From Paenibacillus solanacearum (GTDB taxonomy: Bacteria; Bacillota; Bacilli; Paenibacillales; NBRC-103111): a stretch of DNA of 64,000 bases. A program made the position numbers and the translations under genes. Shown here piece after piece: positions 16,987-25,989 of the stretch (within the stretch, counting starts at the first letter, position 1; every line of letters starts with the position of its first letter). Under the pieces are notes generated by a model. The model saw nothing but the letters and a program-made list of their open reading frames with translations. It was not told where the DNA came from and searched no databases. The stretch lies in contig NZ_CAJVAS010000016.1 of NCBI RefSeq assembly GCF_910593845.1, positions 87,392 to 151,391 of the forward strand. Direction: 5' to 3'.

Positions 16987-18000
16987 TTACTTCGTGTTGA
17001 CGATGCTGTCGTAGAGTTCTTTATCTGCCGGCGTTTTGGCGAAATCCTTATGCACCGATTTTGCTTTTTCCATGAACGGAGTCACATCGACGTCAACGAC
17101 TTGCATGCCTGCAGAGGTAACTTTTTTAAGCTGCTCTTTTTCCTGCTCGTATACGAGTTTGTTTTCATAATCCGTCGCTTCTTTCGCCGCTTCTTCCACG
17201 GCTTTTTGCTGGTCAGGCGACAGCTTCTTGTACGTCGCGTCGCTCATCGTCAGCATAACGTAACCGTATACGTGATTCGTGTTGATCAGATACTTTTGAA
17301 CCTCTTGCAGCTTGGAGCTTTCGATCAACGCAAGCGGATTTTCTTGCGCGTCGATGACGCCGGTTTGCAGCGACGAGTACACTTCACTGAACGCCATCGG
17401 CGTAGGCGTAGAACCCATTGCCTTCCATGCGGAGATCGATGCCGGAATTTCAGGCACGCGGATTTTCAAACCGTTCAAATCGGCAGGCGTCGTAACTTTT
17501 TTATTGGCTGTCAGCTGGCGCGGTGTGCGTTCCCAGAATTGCAGTCCGCGCACTTGCGTGTTCTTGAGCAGATCTGCTTTCAGTTTTTCACCAACCGGAC
17601 CATAAAGCACTTTCTCCATATGTGTGCGGTCGCGGAACAAGTACGGCAGTTCCAAAATCGCATAAGGCTGATAGAAGTTGGACAACACGCCGGCAACCAG
17701 GGCGAAGTCGACGGAGCCGAGCTGCATGCCCTCAATCAAGTCGCGGTCATTGCCCAGCGTGGAGCTCGGATACAAATCGATCTTCACACTGCCATTCGTC
17801 TTTTGATCTACAAGCTCGGCGAACTTTTTCGCTCCGAGGTTCCACGGATCGGTATCGCCGGCAATATGCCCGAGCTTCAATTTCACTTGCTTCGCGGCCC
17901 CGCCGGCGGCGGCGTTCTGGTCGCCCGACTTTTGACCGCATGCTACGATGCTTGTACTCATCACGATGGCTAATGCAGCCAGACCCATTTTTTTCAACAT
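16987..18000 (-). CDS. dctP: TRAP transporter substrate-binding lipoprotein (DctP)
   Basis: 337 residues. A signal peptide ends in a lipobox-like SIVAC before GQKSGDQ, so it should be tethered to the outer face of the membrane. DctP family blocks: LKLGHIAGDTDPWNLGAKKFAEL, IDLYPSSTLGNDRDLIEGMQLGSVD, LYGPVGEKLKADLLK, and the conserved substrate-carboxylate arginine region LNGLKIRVPEIPASISAWKAMGSTPTPMAFSEVYSSLQTGVIDAQENP. The ligand should therefore be an organic acid. Which acid is not readable; context points to a four- or five-carbon sugar acid. Confidence 0.93.
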   Translation of the reverse strand: MLKKMGLAALAIVMSTSIVACGQKSGDQNAAAGGAAKQVKLKLGHIAGDTDPWNLGAKKFAELVDQKTNGSVKIDLYPSSTLGNDRDLIEGMQLGSVDFALVAGVLSNFYQPYAILELPYLFRDRTHMEKVLYGPVGEKLKADLLKNTQVRGLQFWERTPRQLTANKKVTTPADLNGLKIRVPEIPASISAWKAMGSTPTPMAFSEVYSSLQTGVIDAQENPLALIESSKLQEVQKYLINTNHVYGYVMLTMSDATYKKLSPDQQKAVEEAAKEATDYENKLVYEQEKEQLKKVTSAGMQVVDVDVTPFMEKAKSVHKDFAKTPADKELYDSIVNTK

Positions 18001-18048
18001 GATGTGTTGCCCCCCAATAATGGAATATGTTTATGAATAAGTCCGATA

Positions 18049-19071
18049 TTAAAATTCAACCAGCACTTTGAGCGAGGAATCCTCTTTCTTGTCCACCATC
18101 TGGAACCCTCTGGCCGCTTCATCATAAGGCAGCTTGTGCGTAATGATGACGTCTTCCTTCACCGCGCCGGCCGCAATCAGATGAATGGCCGCGATAGTGT
18201 CTTCGCGCGTATATGTCATGCAGCCAATGATTTCTTTTTCCCCTTGCTGCAGGTTCACGATATCGAACGTTTGCGTGCCGTGGAACATGGCGATCGTGAC
18301 GCAGCGTCCGCCTTTTCCGAGCAGCGAAATGGCGTTGTCCACGATGCCCGGCACGCCGACAGCGACGAGCACTTTGTCGAATTCCCCGCCAACGAGCTCC
18401 TTCGCTTCGCTGGTCCAATCCTGCTTGTTCATGATGTTCATCGTATGCGTAGCGCCCATATTCGTCGCACCTTCGAGCGCGTAATCGATCACGTCGGTCA
18501 CGAGCACGGTCGTCGCTCCGGCCGCTTTCGCCGCTGCAAGCGTCAATAATCCGATCGGTCCGGCCCCGAGAATCGCCACTTTGTCGCCGAGCTGGATGTC
18601 TGCCTTGCGCACCGCATGCACGCCTACCGCAAAAGGCTCTACCAGGACGCCTTGATCGTAGCTCATACCGTGAGGAAGCTTGAATACTGTCTGCTCCGGA
18701 GCCGCAAAATATTCGGCCATCGTGCCGTACCAGCCGTTGATCCCCGGCGCCCCGCGACGTCCGCAATAGTTAACGTTCCCCGTCAGGCACTGCTCGCAAA
18801 CGCCGCAGCCGGTCTGCGGCTCTACCGTGACGCGATCGCCAACCCGAAACTGCGTGACGGCCTCGCCGATCTGCACGACTTCTCCGGCAATCTCGTGACC
18901 GATGATGACCGGCGGCTTGCGGAACAGATGAAGTCCTTTATACGTGTGAATGTCGGAGCCGCAAATGCCGGTCACCTTCACCTTGATCAATACTTCATTG
19001 GCCGCCAACTTCGGCTGCTCTACTTCTTTCACAACAACTTTGTATGCTTCCTCCACAAAAACAGCTTTCAT
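18049..19071 (-). CDS. Zinc-dependent medium-chain alcohol dehydrogenase
   Basis: 340 residues. GHEIAGEV holds the catalytic zinc His-Glu, the CGSDIH block the catalytic Cys, and CGVCEQCLTGNVNYC the four cysteines of the structural zinc. AILGAGPIGLLTLAAAKAAGA is the NAD-binding fold. Similar enzymes oxidise a secondary hydroxyl in polyols and sugar acids (sorbitol, threonine, galactonate dehydrogenases). In this operon it probably makes the oxo-acid that the DUF1537 kinase phosphorylates. That step is inferred from order only. GGAGGG precedes the ATG. Confidence 0.9.
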   Translation of the reverse strand: MKAVFVEEAYKVVVKEVEQPKLAANEVLIKVKVTGICGSDIHTYKGLHLFRKPPVIIGHEIAGEVVQIGEAVTQFRVGDRVTVEPQTGCGVCEQCLTGNVNYCGRRGAPGINGWYGTMAEYFAAPEQTVFKLPHGMSYDQGVLVEPFAVGVHAVRKADIQLGDKVAILGAGPIGLLTLAAAKAAGATTVLVTDVIDYALEGATNMGATHTMNIMNKQDWTSEAKELVGGEFDKVLVAVGVPGIVDNAISLLGKGGRCVTIAMFHGTQTFDIVNLQQGEKEIIGCMTYTREDTIAAIHLIAAGAVKEDVIITHKLPYDEAARGFQMVDKKEDSSLKVLVEF

Positions 19072-19128
19072 TTCCGGTTCCCTCCACTGGGTTATTATGT
19101 CTCTAATCTCTGGTTCGCTTCCACGGAG

Positions 19129-19794
19129 TTACAAAAACAACTTTTGCTTCGATTGCTGCAGGTGCGCCCTCATCAACTCCGCGCTTCGAGGATCCCCATG
19201 CTTCAAATGGCTGTAGATGCCCACGTGCTCCTGGTAAAACTGCTGCATGCGATGCGGGTCCTTCTTCAAATGCCGCAGCGTGATCCGCAGCAAATGGTCC
19301 TGATAATTGAGCAGCACACGGTAAATTTCCTGGTTGCCCGAGCATTCGCATAGCAGTCGATGAAACTCATGATCCAGCTCGGCAAAGCCTTTACCGTCGA
19401 GTTCCTTGACTTTCTCTTCGGTTTTACGAAGATTGTTTTCAATCAGCTCGCAATGCGCCTCGGTCATTTTGCCTGCAATCTCCGTACAGATGTACGTCTC
19501 CAGCGCCGTCCGCAAATCGTAGATATCTGTAATCCGGTCAATCGTCAAATCGTTAATGATAATGCCCTGCTTGGAAAACACGGTGACAAACCCTTCCGTC
19601 TCCAGCCGCACCAGTGCATTTTTGATCGGGGTTTTGCTCATTTGCAAAAACTCGATCAGCTCGCGTTCCGATAGAAATCGCCCCGGCGCAAAATGCTCTT
19701 CCAATATGTTTTCCTTGATGACCTGGTAAGCCACGTCCTTCAGGAGCGGCGCCCCGCCGACTGCCTTGGTGCCCCCCGATGGTTCCTTCTCCAC
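19129..19794 (-). CDS. GntR family regulator, FCD (FadR-like) subgroup
   Basis: About 221 residues. The N-terminal winged helix is LKDVAYQVIKENILEEHFAPGRFLSERELIEFLQMSKTPIKNALVRLETEGFV; the C-terminal helical FCD ligand domain contains DIYDLRTALETYICTEIA and DHEFHRLLCECSGNQEIYRVL with the metal-binding Asp/His pattern. I start at a GTG at 19794, which puts GGGGAGG 8 nt upstream; a GTG three codons earlier sits on top of that site. It lies inside the operon it probably controls, and the likely operator is the pair of TAGATCTA palindromes at 22604-22622. Confidence 0.9.
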   Translation of the reverse strand: MEKEPSGGTKAVGGAPLLKDVAYQVIKENILEEHFAPGRFLSERELIEFLQMSKTPIKNALVRLETEGFVTVFSKQGIIINDLTIDRITDIYDLRTALETYICTEIAGKMTEAHCELIENNLRKTEEKVKELDGKGFAELDHEFHRLLCECSGNQEIYRVLLNYQDHLLRITLRHLKKDPHRMQQFYQEHVGIYSHLKHGDPRSAELMRAHLQQSKQKLFL

Positions 19795-19830
19795 TCCGTT
19801 CACCTCCCCGTCCGAATTCGGATAAACGTC

Positions 19831-21192
19831 TTATGCTTGAGATGCTTTTCTTACATTAGCGAAAAATTCAGGACCGCCGAGCTGCCCGCCTTTAAGCGCC
19901 AGCTCCACACCCTCAAGCTCGGGCTCGAGCGAGTACGCCTTGCACAGTGGAGCACCCGGCGAAACCGGCAGCAGCATTTCCAAGCCGTAAATGCCCATTT
20001 CGCGGGTTACGAAGCCCGAGGTGTCGCCCCCGGCTACAATGACCCGGCGAATGCCGGTTGCCTGCATCACTTCCCGCGTCCATCGCCCCAGCTGTCTGCC
20101 GATAAATTCACCCGACTCCAGCTCGGGAATGCCCATCGCCGCGAAGCGCTCGCGCGTTTCAGCAATAGCGGGATCGTCCGGACCCATTGCCGTATACAAG
20201 ATGACGCTGTGTCCGTCCCGCACAAGGCGGATCGCCTCATCGAGCAGCGCTCTCGGAGCGGATTCGCCCCGTACGATATCGTCAACCGGGATGCGGATCG
20301 CCCGGAACCCGGCCTTCACCGCATTTTCGATCTGCTGCTGCGTCACCATCGAGGCGCTGCCCGATACGGCAAATACTTGATCCGCCGGCTTAACCGTGCT
20401 TGTTTGCTGCTCACCGCTCGGTGCAATGCCTGCCGACTTCCAATGGGCGGTCATTGCGTAACCGACCCCGGAGGAGCCGACGACAAAGTTGGTCCGATCC
20501 GGATAGGATTCCCAGATCAGCTGGCCGCTAACACGCAGGCGCTCGTCGTCCAGCACATCGAACAGCAGCACGCCGGGCTCGCCCAGCTTCTCGCTGTACC
20601 GCGCCTTGACAGCGTCGATGCCACCTTCCAGCTCCAATAGGTTCATCAGCCCGATCCGCTCGGTCGTTTGCTCAGACAGATGTAAGCGAAGATCGGCCTC
20701 CTTCATCGGCGTGATCGGATGCCTCGACATAACGGGATGCCGATCCAAACGGTACACCGCGTCGTGCATCCGCGCGAAGTGGGAGCCGAACAGCGTGTAG
20801 CGGCCTAATGGAGGCGCGCCGACCAGCAGCGGAACGACCGGCTGATCCGTAAAGTAATCCCTTGCCACGGCGATCGCTTTGCCGATACTGCCGACTTCCG
20901 GCGCGGAATCGAAGGTGGAGCAGGTTTTGTAATGAACGACTGGCGGCTGAATCGCGGCGAACTGCTCGAATACCGGCCGAAGCTCAGCTTCCATGTCTGC
21001 GTTATTTTTAGCGCGGCTCGTTCCCGCGACCCCGATACAGCGTATGCCCTCAAACCGTTGCAGCAGCTCCGGCGTCGGCGGCTCCAGGAAAAGAACCGTC
21101 CGGTACCCGCTGATCGCGAGTGCTTCCATTGCATCCGTCGATCCGGTAAAGTCGTCGCCGTAAAAAGCGAGCAGCAGCCCGTTGTCCTTCAT
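19831..21192 (-). CDS. Four-carbon acid sugar kinase family protein (DUF1537; OtnK/OiaK-like)
   Basis: About 453 residues. The N-terminal DUF1537 signature appears as AFYGDDFTGSTDAMEAL; the C-terminal nucleotide-binding half shows VVGSSGVGYAMTAHW, FAVSGSASMVTQQQIENA, and IVAGGDTSGFVTREMGIYGLEM with AGGDTSG as the hallmark ATP-site glycine block. The family phosphorylates oxo-sugar acids (3-oxo-tetronate, 3-oxo-isoapionate). The ATG at 21192 has GGAGG 8 nt upstream. An earlier ATG at 21216 overlaps the RuBisCO-like stop as ATGA. Together with the RuBisCO-like protein immediately upstream this resembles the OiaK-OiaX pairing of apionate catabolism. Confidence 0.9.
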   Translation of the reverse strand: MKDNGLLLAFYGDDFTGSTDAMEALAISGYRTVLFLEPPTPELLQRFEGIRCIGVAGTSRAKNNADMEAELRPVFEQFAAIQPPVVHYKTCSTFDSAPEVGSIGKAIAVARDYFTDQPVVPLLVGAPPLGRYTLFGSHFARMHDAVYRLDRHPVMSRHPITPMKEADLRLHLSEQTTERIGLMNLLELEGGIDAVKARYSEKLGEPGVLLFDVLDDERLRVSGQLIWESYPDRTNFVVGSSGVGYAMTAHWKSAGIAPSGEQQTSTVKPADQVFAVSGSASMVTQQQIENAVKAGFRAIRIPVDDIVRGESAPRALLDEAIRLVRDGHSVILYTAMGPDDPAIAETRERFAAMGIPELESGEFIGRQLGRWTREVMQATGIRRVIVAGGDTSGFVTREMGIYGLEMLLPVSPGAPLCKAYSLEPELEGVELALKGGQLGGPEFFANVRKASQA

Positions 21193-21212
21193 GTTGTGTT
21201 CCTCCATAACTG

Positions 21213-22478
21213 TCATTTAGAAAATTTGTGCAGCGCCCGTAACAACTCCGGATGGCTCTGCGCGTAGGTTTCGAGCGCAACACCCTGCACCGCCGCCTCC
21301 CAGCCTTGGCGCATGCTGCGTACGCCGGCCGCGATGCCGCCCGGGTGGGCAAGAATCCCGCCGCCAGCCAGCGAGATAACGTCGGCCGAATGAACCGCTT
21401 CGTACGTAGGAACCGCGGTCGCGGCCCATTGCGCCGAAGAAAGCACCGGCATCATATGATATCCGCCTAGAAACGGCTTGAGGCTGTCCCGAATCGCCTG
21501 CGCCACTGTCTCGTTATCCTCCGAGAACTTGTTGTTCAGGCCGTTGGTGTGAAGATGATCGACGCCGGCCAGTCGGCACAGCTTCTGAAAAACCGTAAAG
21601 CTCATACCGAGCAGCGGGCTGCGCGACATCGCTCCCCACTGCGTGCGGTGTCCGTGTATCGGAAGCTGGGAATACTTACGCAAGTAGGCGGTGCCGGCAA
21701 AGCCGACGCTGTTGACGCACACCATAACGCAAGTTCCACCCGCCTTCAGCACCAGATCGTGATTGCGGCGCAGCTCGTCGATATCGCCGGTAATGTTGAA
21801 AGCGTACATCACTTTCTTGCCCGTTCGGTCCGCCACCCGCTCGATTTCCTCCATCACGACCTTGACCCGTTCTTCCAGCGGGGCAAAGGCTGGATTCGCG
21901 CACAGCTCGTCATCCTTGATGAAGTCGATGCCCGCTTCCGCAAGCTGCCGTACCAACGGACCGTAGTCTTCCGTGTGAAGGCCGATGCTCGGCTTAATAA
22001 TCGTGCCGACCAGCGGTCCGCTCTGAACGCCCGTCAACCTGCGTGTGCCTTCGATGCCGAAGGCCGGACCGGGATATCGGTCCGCGAAGGCGTTCGGCAG
22101 CTCGAGATCGATCAGCTTCAGCCCCGAAAACTCGCCGAGCTCGTACAAATTGCCGGCTACCGTCGACATCAGGTTCGGCAGCGAAGGACCGATATTATCC
22201 AGCGGGAACGATAATGTTACGATCGCACGCCGATAAGTCGCATGTGACGCGTCCATACCTGCAGGCAGCCGGGAACCGGGCAAGGACGGCTGCCGGACAG
22301 CCTCCAGCTCGGTAACGCTGACAACCTTGGCTCCGTGCTTCTCTTTCAGTTCGGGTGTTTCACCCGGTACCGTGACGAAGGTCCCGGTCGACTGCTCTCC
22401 CGCCATGGCCTCCGCCGCATATTCCAAGGGGAAAGGCGTCTCGATGTAATAGGTGGCCAAGATTCGATTGCGATCCAA
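21213..22478 (-). CDS. RuBisCO-like protein (OiaX/OiaT-like)
   Basis: 421 residues from a TTG at 22478 (AGGAGGG 8 nt upstream); an upstream in-frame ATG at 22544 would add 22 residues foreign to the family. In the 421-residue numbering: Lys162 in GTIIKPSIGL (equivalent of RuBisCO Lys175), the carbamylation motif GIDFIKDDE with Lys188, Asp190 and Glu191, His in PIHGHRTQ, a loop-6 Lys317 in GLNNKFSED, and the phosphate-binding SLAGGGILAHPGG. The partner of Lys175, RuBisCO Lys177, is Ser here, so CO2 fixation is not expected. Relatives decarboxylate or transcarboxylate 3-oxo-isoapionate 4-phosphate. First gene of the operon; coupled to the kinase. Confidence 0.9.
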   Translation of the reverse strand: MDRNRILATYYIETPFPLEYAAEAMAGEQSTGTFVTVPGETPELKEKHGAKVVSVTELEAVRQPSLPGSRLPAGMDASHATYRRAIVTLSFPLDNIGPSLPNLMSTVAGNLYELGEFSGLKLIDLELPNAFADRYPGPAFGIEGTRRLTGVQSGPLVGTIIKPSIGLHTEDYGPLVRQLAEAGIDFIKDDELCANPAFAPLEERVKVVMEEIERVADRTGKKVMYAFNITGDIDELRRNHDLVLKAGGTCVMVCVNSVGFAGTAYLRKYSQLPIHGHRTQWGAMSRSPLLGMSFTVFQKLCRLAGVDHLHTNGLNNKFSEDNETVAQAIRDSLKPFLGGYHMMPVLSSAQWAATAVPTYEAVHSADVISLAGGGILAHPGGIAAGVRSMRQGWEAAVQGVALETYAQSHPELLRALHKFSK

Positions 22479-22603
22479 CGTCGAATCCCTCCTCTTTCGA
22501 AAGATGCAAACCGCGCGTTCAGCCTCGCCGATCGACGGTTTCATAACGCTTTCATTTCAGTGCTTCTATGTGCTTGAATACAAAATCTAACTTGAATCTA
22601 TCT

Positions 22604-22622
22604 TAGATCTATGTTAGATCTA
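22604..22622. promoter_or_regulatory. Tandem operator, probable GntR-family site
   Basis: Two copies of the palindrome TAGATCTA (22604-22611 and 22615-22622) are 11 bp apart centre to centre, so they face the same side of the helix. They lie just downstream of the -10 box at 22631-22636, where a repressor would block initiation. The regulator encoded in the operon is the obvious candidate. Confidence 0.65.
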
Positions 22623-22630
22623 TATGTAAC

Positions 22631-22659
22631 ATCATATTTACAACCGCTTTCAGTGTCAA
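22631..22659 (-). promoter_or_regulatory. Near-consensus vegetative promoter of the acid-sugar operon with a cre-like spacer
   Basis: On the minus strand TTGACA (22654-22659) and TATGAT (22631-22636) are separated by 17 bp. The spacer contains TGAAAGCGGTTGTA, which matches 12 of 14 positions of the catabolite-responsive element consensus TGWAANCGNTNWCA; the mismatches are near its 3' end. CcpA repression is therefore possible. Confidence 0.72.
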
Positions 22660-22804
22660 TGACAATTTTTTACGTTTCGTTAATATTTGTCTTGCAGCTG
22701 GAAGCTTCCGGTTCGATGTGGCTTCCCTGACGAGTGTCTGTCATTAACGTACTTTCATATCGTCACGGGGAATGTATAACTTCAAAACAAGGCGGGGTAT
22801 AGGA

Positions 22805-24520
22805 ATGAAATGGTTTCATGATTTGAAAATTTCGGTCAAGTTCATCGGTTGCTTCGTCGCGATCTTAGTCATCCTCACGATTGGTAATTTGACAGGATTG
22901 ATCAACACAAACCGCATGAACGACAACCTTGTCGATCTGTACGACAACGATTATCGGACGATCAAAGATCTCGGCGACATCTCCAGCTCCTATCACCGGA
23001 TCAATACGGCTGTCGGCAGTTACTTGCTGCTGAGCGACAGCGAGTCCCGGAAGAAAGAGAAAGAAGCCATTTTGGCGAAGCAACAAGTAATCGACGAGCT
23101 TCTCTCGCGATTCGAAAGCCGCGATCTTACCGATGAGGAACGCAAAGAACTGAGTCTGTTCCGGCAGCTCTGGAATACATATCCCAAGACGATTGAAAAG
23201 GTGCTTGCATTAGCCGACGAGGGGCAGGATGCTTTCGCCCGATCGTTATATGAGAAGGAGATGCTCACAAGGGAAGACGGCATTGATCGTACGTTCCAGG
23301 GCTTTATCGAACTGAATCAGGAGAAAGCCGATTCCCGCTTCAACGAATCGATGCGCCGCTACGGCAGCATCAAATGGTCGACGCTCCTCATTATGCTCTT
23401 CTCGCTGCTCATCTCCGGCCTGCTGGGCTCGCTGATGACCTTCTCGATCATGAAGCCGGTCCGGCTGCTGCTGGGCGCCTTCAAGCATGTCGAAGACGGA
23501 GATCTGTCCCGTGAGCTGTCAACGGAGCGGCGGGATGAGCTTGGCCGGCTGGCCGCCGGCTTTGAAACGATGCGGCAGAGCATCGCTTCGATCGTGTCCC
23601 AGACCAAACGCTCCGTACATCGATTATCCGATCTTTCAGGCCATATCCGGGGCTACGCTCAGACAACCGGCGAAACGTCCCAGGAAATGAACAAAGGAAT
23701 GCAACTGGCCGCCGCGGCGTCCGATGCACAGGCAGGAAACGTATCGGAAGATACCGTCGTCATCCGGGAGATGTCAACCGGCCTCAAGCAGGTGGCCACC
23801 CATATCGATGAAGTAAGCAGCCTCTCCAGCGATATGGAGAGGGCTTCAAGCGAAGGGCGTCTCGTCGTCGCCGGGGCGCTGGATTCCATGACTTCCATCC
23901 TGCTGAAGTCGCAGCAGACCGGTTCGATCGTTCAGGAACTGGGCAGCCATTCCGCAGAAATCGACGGTATCATGTCCACGATGAGGCAGATCGCTGAGGA
24001 AACGAACCTGCTGGCGCTCAACGCCTCTATTGAGGCCGCACGGGCCGGCGAAGCGGGCAACGGATTCGCCGTCGTGGCGCTTGAGGTGCGTAAGCTGTCG
24101 GAGAGCAGCAAAGCTTCCGCCCAATATGTCGGAAGCGTGATTGCCCGCATCCAGGAGAGTACCCGCGATTTGCTCGCATCGACTCAGGCATGGACAACCG
24201 AGCTGCATCAGGGGCAGACGAAGGTCAACGAGGTATCAGCATCGTTCAGCCAAATTTACGAGTGGATTCAGCATATGAACGACCGCATCCAGGATATTAC
24301 GGCGGGGATTGAAGAAATGGCTGCGGGGAGTGAGCAAATGGACGCTTCCATGAGGCGCATCGAAGCGTATGCCGATCAAGTATCGCAAACGAACCGGCAG
24401 TATGCCGACCAATCCGGCGAGCAGGCGCGCTCGATGGACGAGATCAATATGTCGGTCGAGGAGCTCTTGAACGTCTCCCGCGAGCTCAGCACGCTTGTAA
24501 ACCGCTTCGTAATCAAATAA
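22805..24520 (+). CDS. Methyl-accepting chemotaxis protein
   Basis: About 571 residues from the ATG at 22805 ([13 protein letters not shown]). TM1 (about 10-32) is followed by a helical four-helix-bundle sensor of about 160 residues, TM2 ([25 protein letters not shown]), a HAMP linker ([19 protein letters not shown]), and the signalling coiled coil whose hairpin tip [34 protein letters not shown] is near-consensus. It relays ligand binding to CheA/CheW. It is divergent from the acid-sugar operon with about 150 bp between the two, so it could sense the same substrate. That link is inference. Confidence 0.92.
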   Translation: MKWFHDLKISVKFIGCFVAILVILTIGNLTGLINTNRMNDNLVDLYDNDYRTIKDLGDISSSYHRINTAVGSYLLLSDSESRKKEKEAILAKQQVIDELLSRFESRDLTDEERKELSLFRQLWNTYPKTIEKVLALADEGQDAFARSLYEKEMLTREDGIDRTFQGFIELNQEKADSRFNESMRRYGSIKWSTLLIMLFSLLISGLLGSLMTFSIMKPVRLLLGAFKHVEDGDLSRELSTERRDELGRLAAGFETMRQSIASIVSQTKRSVHRLSDLSGHIRGYAQTTGETSQEMNKGMQLAAAASDAQAGNVSEDTVVIREMSTGLKQVATHIDEVSSLSSDMERASSEGRLVVAGALDSMTSILLKSQQTGSIVQELGSHSAEIDGIMSTMRQIAEETNLLALNASIEAARAGEAGNGFAVVALEVRKLSESSKASAQYVGSVIARIQESTRDLLASTQAWTTELHQGQTKVNEVSASFSQIYEWIQHMNDRIQDITAGIEEMAAGSEQMDASMRRIEAYADQVSQTNRQYADQSGEQARSMDEINMSVEELLNVSRELSTLVNRFVIK

Positions 24521-24534
24521 CGGCTTGTAGCCAC

Positions 24535-24591
24535 AAAAAACATAGGGACTCTCCCCTTGCCAGATATCCATGGCAAGCGGGAAAGCCCCTG
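24535..24591 (-). terminator. Terminator-like hairpin downstream of the solute-binding protein gene
   Basis: Stem built on CTTGCCA / TGGCAAG with outer GGGG/CCCC pairing (about 24544-24591). The minus strand then runs into TTTTTT (plus AAAAAA at 24535-24540). It is convergent between the chemoreceptor and the solute-binding gene and may serve both. Confidence 0.65.
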
Positions 24592-24645
24592 TTCGTTCGC
24601 TTGCGGGGCGCGCCTTCTCCGCCGCCGCATCGTCGGCACCGGAGC

Positions 24646-25989
24646 TTACTTTTTTTGCGCGGCCAGCGTTTCAATCTCTTTGTTCGCCGCTTCGTTAGCT
24701 TCCCGCAGCGCGGTTACGACGTCCTTCTTCGTCGTAATGATGTCTGTAAAAGCAGCGGCGAACTTGGACGAGGCAATCGATTCCTCGGGTGAGTACGTGC
24801 CGAGCTCGGCGCGCTTCTGCGGGAACATCGCGGCAATGTTCTTCCCTTTGAACTTCGGCATGGCCTCACCGTAATGCTTCAATATGTCGCGGTTATTGAG
24901 CACTGTCGCCCGGCCCTGCTTCGTATTCTCAAGCTGATACTCTTCGGATACAAGATAGGCGACAATATCGAATGCCAGCGGCTTGTTCTGGCTCAAATTC
25001 GTCACCGACAAGTAGGCGGGATACGACTGCGGCCCCACCCCCGGCGCCTGCTCATAATAAGGTACCGATACCGCATCCCAATTCATATCGTCCGGTGGCG
25101 TGCCGCCGCTGAAGTTTGTGTACATCGCCGCGGTGCGGTCTTTCTCGAACATCGCCCGCATCGCCGCCACCGTACTGTTCTGGGCGGTCCACTGCATCCC
25201 CGAGAACTGGAAGAACTGGACGATGCTCTGCATAAACTTCCGCCAGTCTTCACTATCGATCTGCGCCTTGCCGGTCTTCGGATCGACGTATTTCAAGCCG
25301 AGCTGATTCGTATTCGCCTGTGACCCCGCGGCCGTAACGTAGCCCACATATTGTACCCCGCCCTCGGAGCGGGTGAGCTTTTTGGCCAAGTCGTACAATT
25401 CGTCCCATTTCATGTTGTCTTTCGGGTACGGGACGCCGAACTTATCGAAGATGTCTTTGTTGTAATACAGCGCCGCCGTCGCGGTCCAGACCGGCAGCGA
25501 ATAGATCGCTCCGTTGCCCACTCTGCGCTGGAATTCGATCGTGGAGGGCTCGAATTTGCCGAGATCGATATTTTTGGCCTTGATCAGCGGGGTCATATCG
25601 TACTGGAGGCCGAAATTGCGGAAATTATAGGCATACCCGATCGAGTCGAACACGATGTCGATCGTCGTACCGGCGGAGAGCAGCTCTTGCAGTGTCGAGC
25701 CTTTGCCGCTCGGAATATATTTCAGCGTTACGTCGGGAAATTTCTTGCGGATCGCGTTGCCGTACATCTCGTTGAACACCTTCTCGTCGATGGCCCCGCC
25801 GGCCGTGTACATCGTAATTTCCTTCGGCCCGGTATTGACCGGGACCTCGGCGGCCGGCTCCTTTCCGCTCGCTTGCGGACCGCCTGCGGCCCCGCCATTT
25901 CCGCCGGAAGCGCCGCTTCCCGCACAAGACGTCATTATGGAAGCCATCAAAGCCGCTGCAAGCAGCATGCTCCATCGTCTTCTTTCCAT
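24646..25989 (-). CDS. Extracellular solute-binding lipoprotein (ABC sugar type), orphan
   Basis: 447 residues. Signal peptide ends MTSCAGSG (lipobox Cys at about 22), then a Gly/Ala/Pro linker. Family 1 binding-protein blocks: KEITMYTAGGAIDEKVFNEMYGNAIRKKFPD, AGTTIDIVFDS, ALYYNKDIFDKFGVPYPKDNMKWDELYDLAKKLT. No permease or ATPase gene is adjacent, so it either uses a distant transporter or supplies the nearby chemoreceptor. It is a clear paralogue of the binding protein at 35247-36578. Ligand unknown; oligosaccharide is the family default. Confidence 0.88.
   Translation of the reverse strand: MERRRWSMLLAAALMASIMTSCAGSGASGGNGGAAGGPQASGKEPAAEVPVNTGPKEITMYTAGGAIDEKVFNEMYGNAIRKKFPDVTLKYIPSGKGSTLQELLSAGTTIDIVFDSIGYAYNFRNFGLQYDMTPLIKAKNIDLGKFEPSTIEFQRRVGNGAIYSLPVWTATAALYYNKDIFDKFGVPYPKDNMKWDELYDLAKKLTRSEGGVQYVGYVTAAGSQANTNQLGLKYVDPKTGKAQIDSEDWRKFMQSIVQFFQFSGMQWTAQNSTVAAMRAMFEKDRTAAMYTNFSGGTPPDDMNWDAVSVPYYEQAPGVGPQSYPAYLSVTNLSQNKPLAFDIVAYLVSEEYQLENTKQGRATVLNNRDILKHYGEAMPKFKGKNIAAMFPQKRAELGTYSPEESIASSKFAAAFTDIITTKKDVVTALREANEAANKEIETLAAQKK

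Noticed and set aside
16813..17973. Long plus-strand frame across dctP
   Set aside because: Antisense shadow; unlike any protein family, while dctP is clear.
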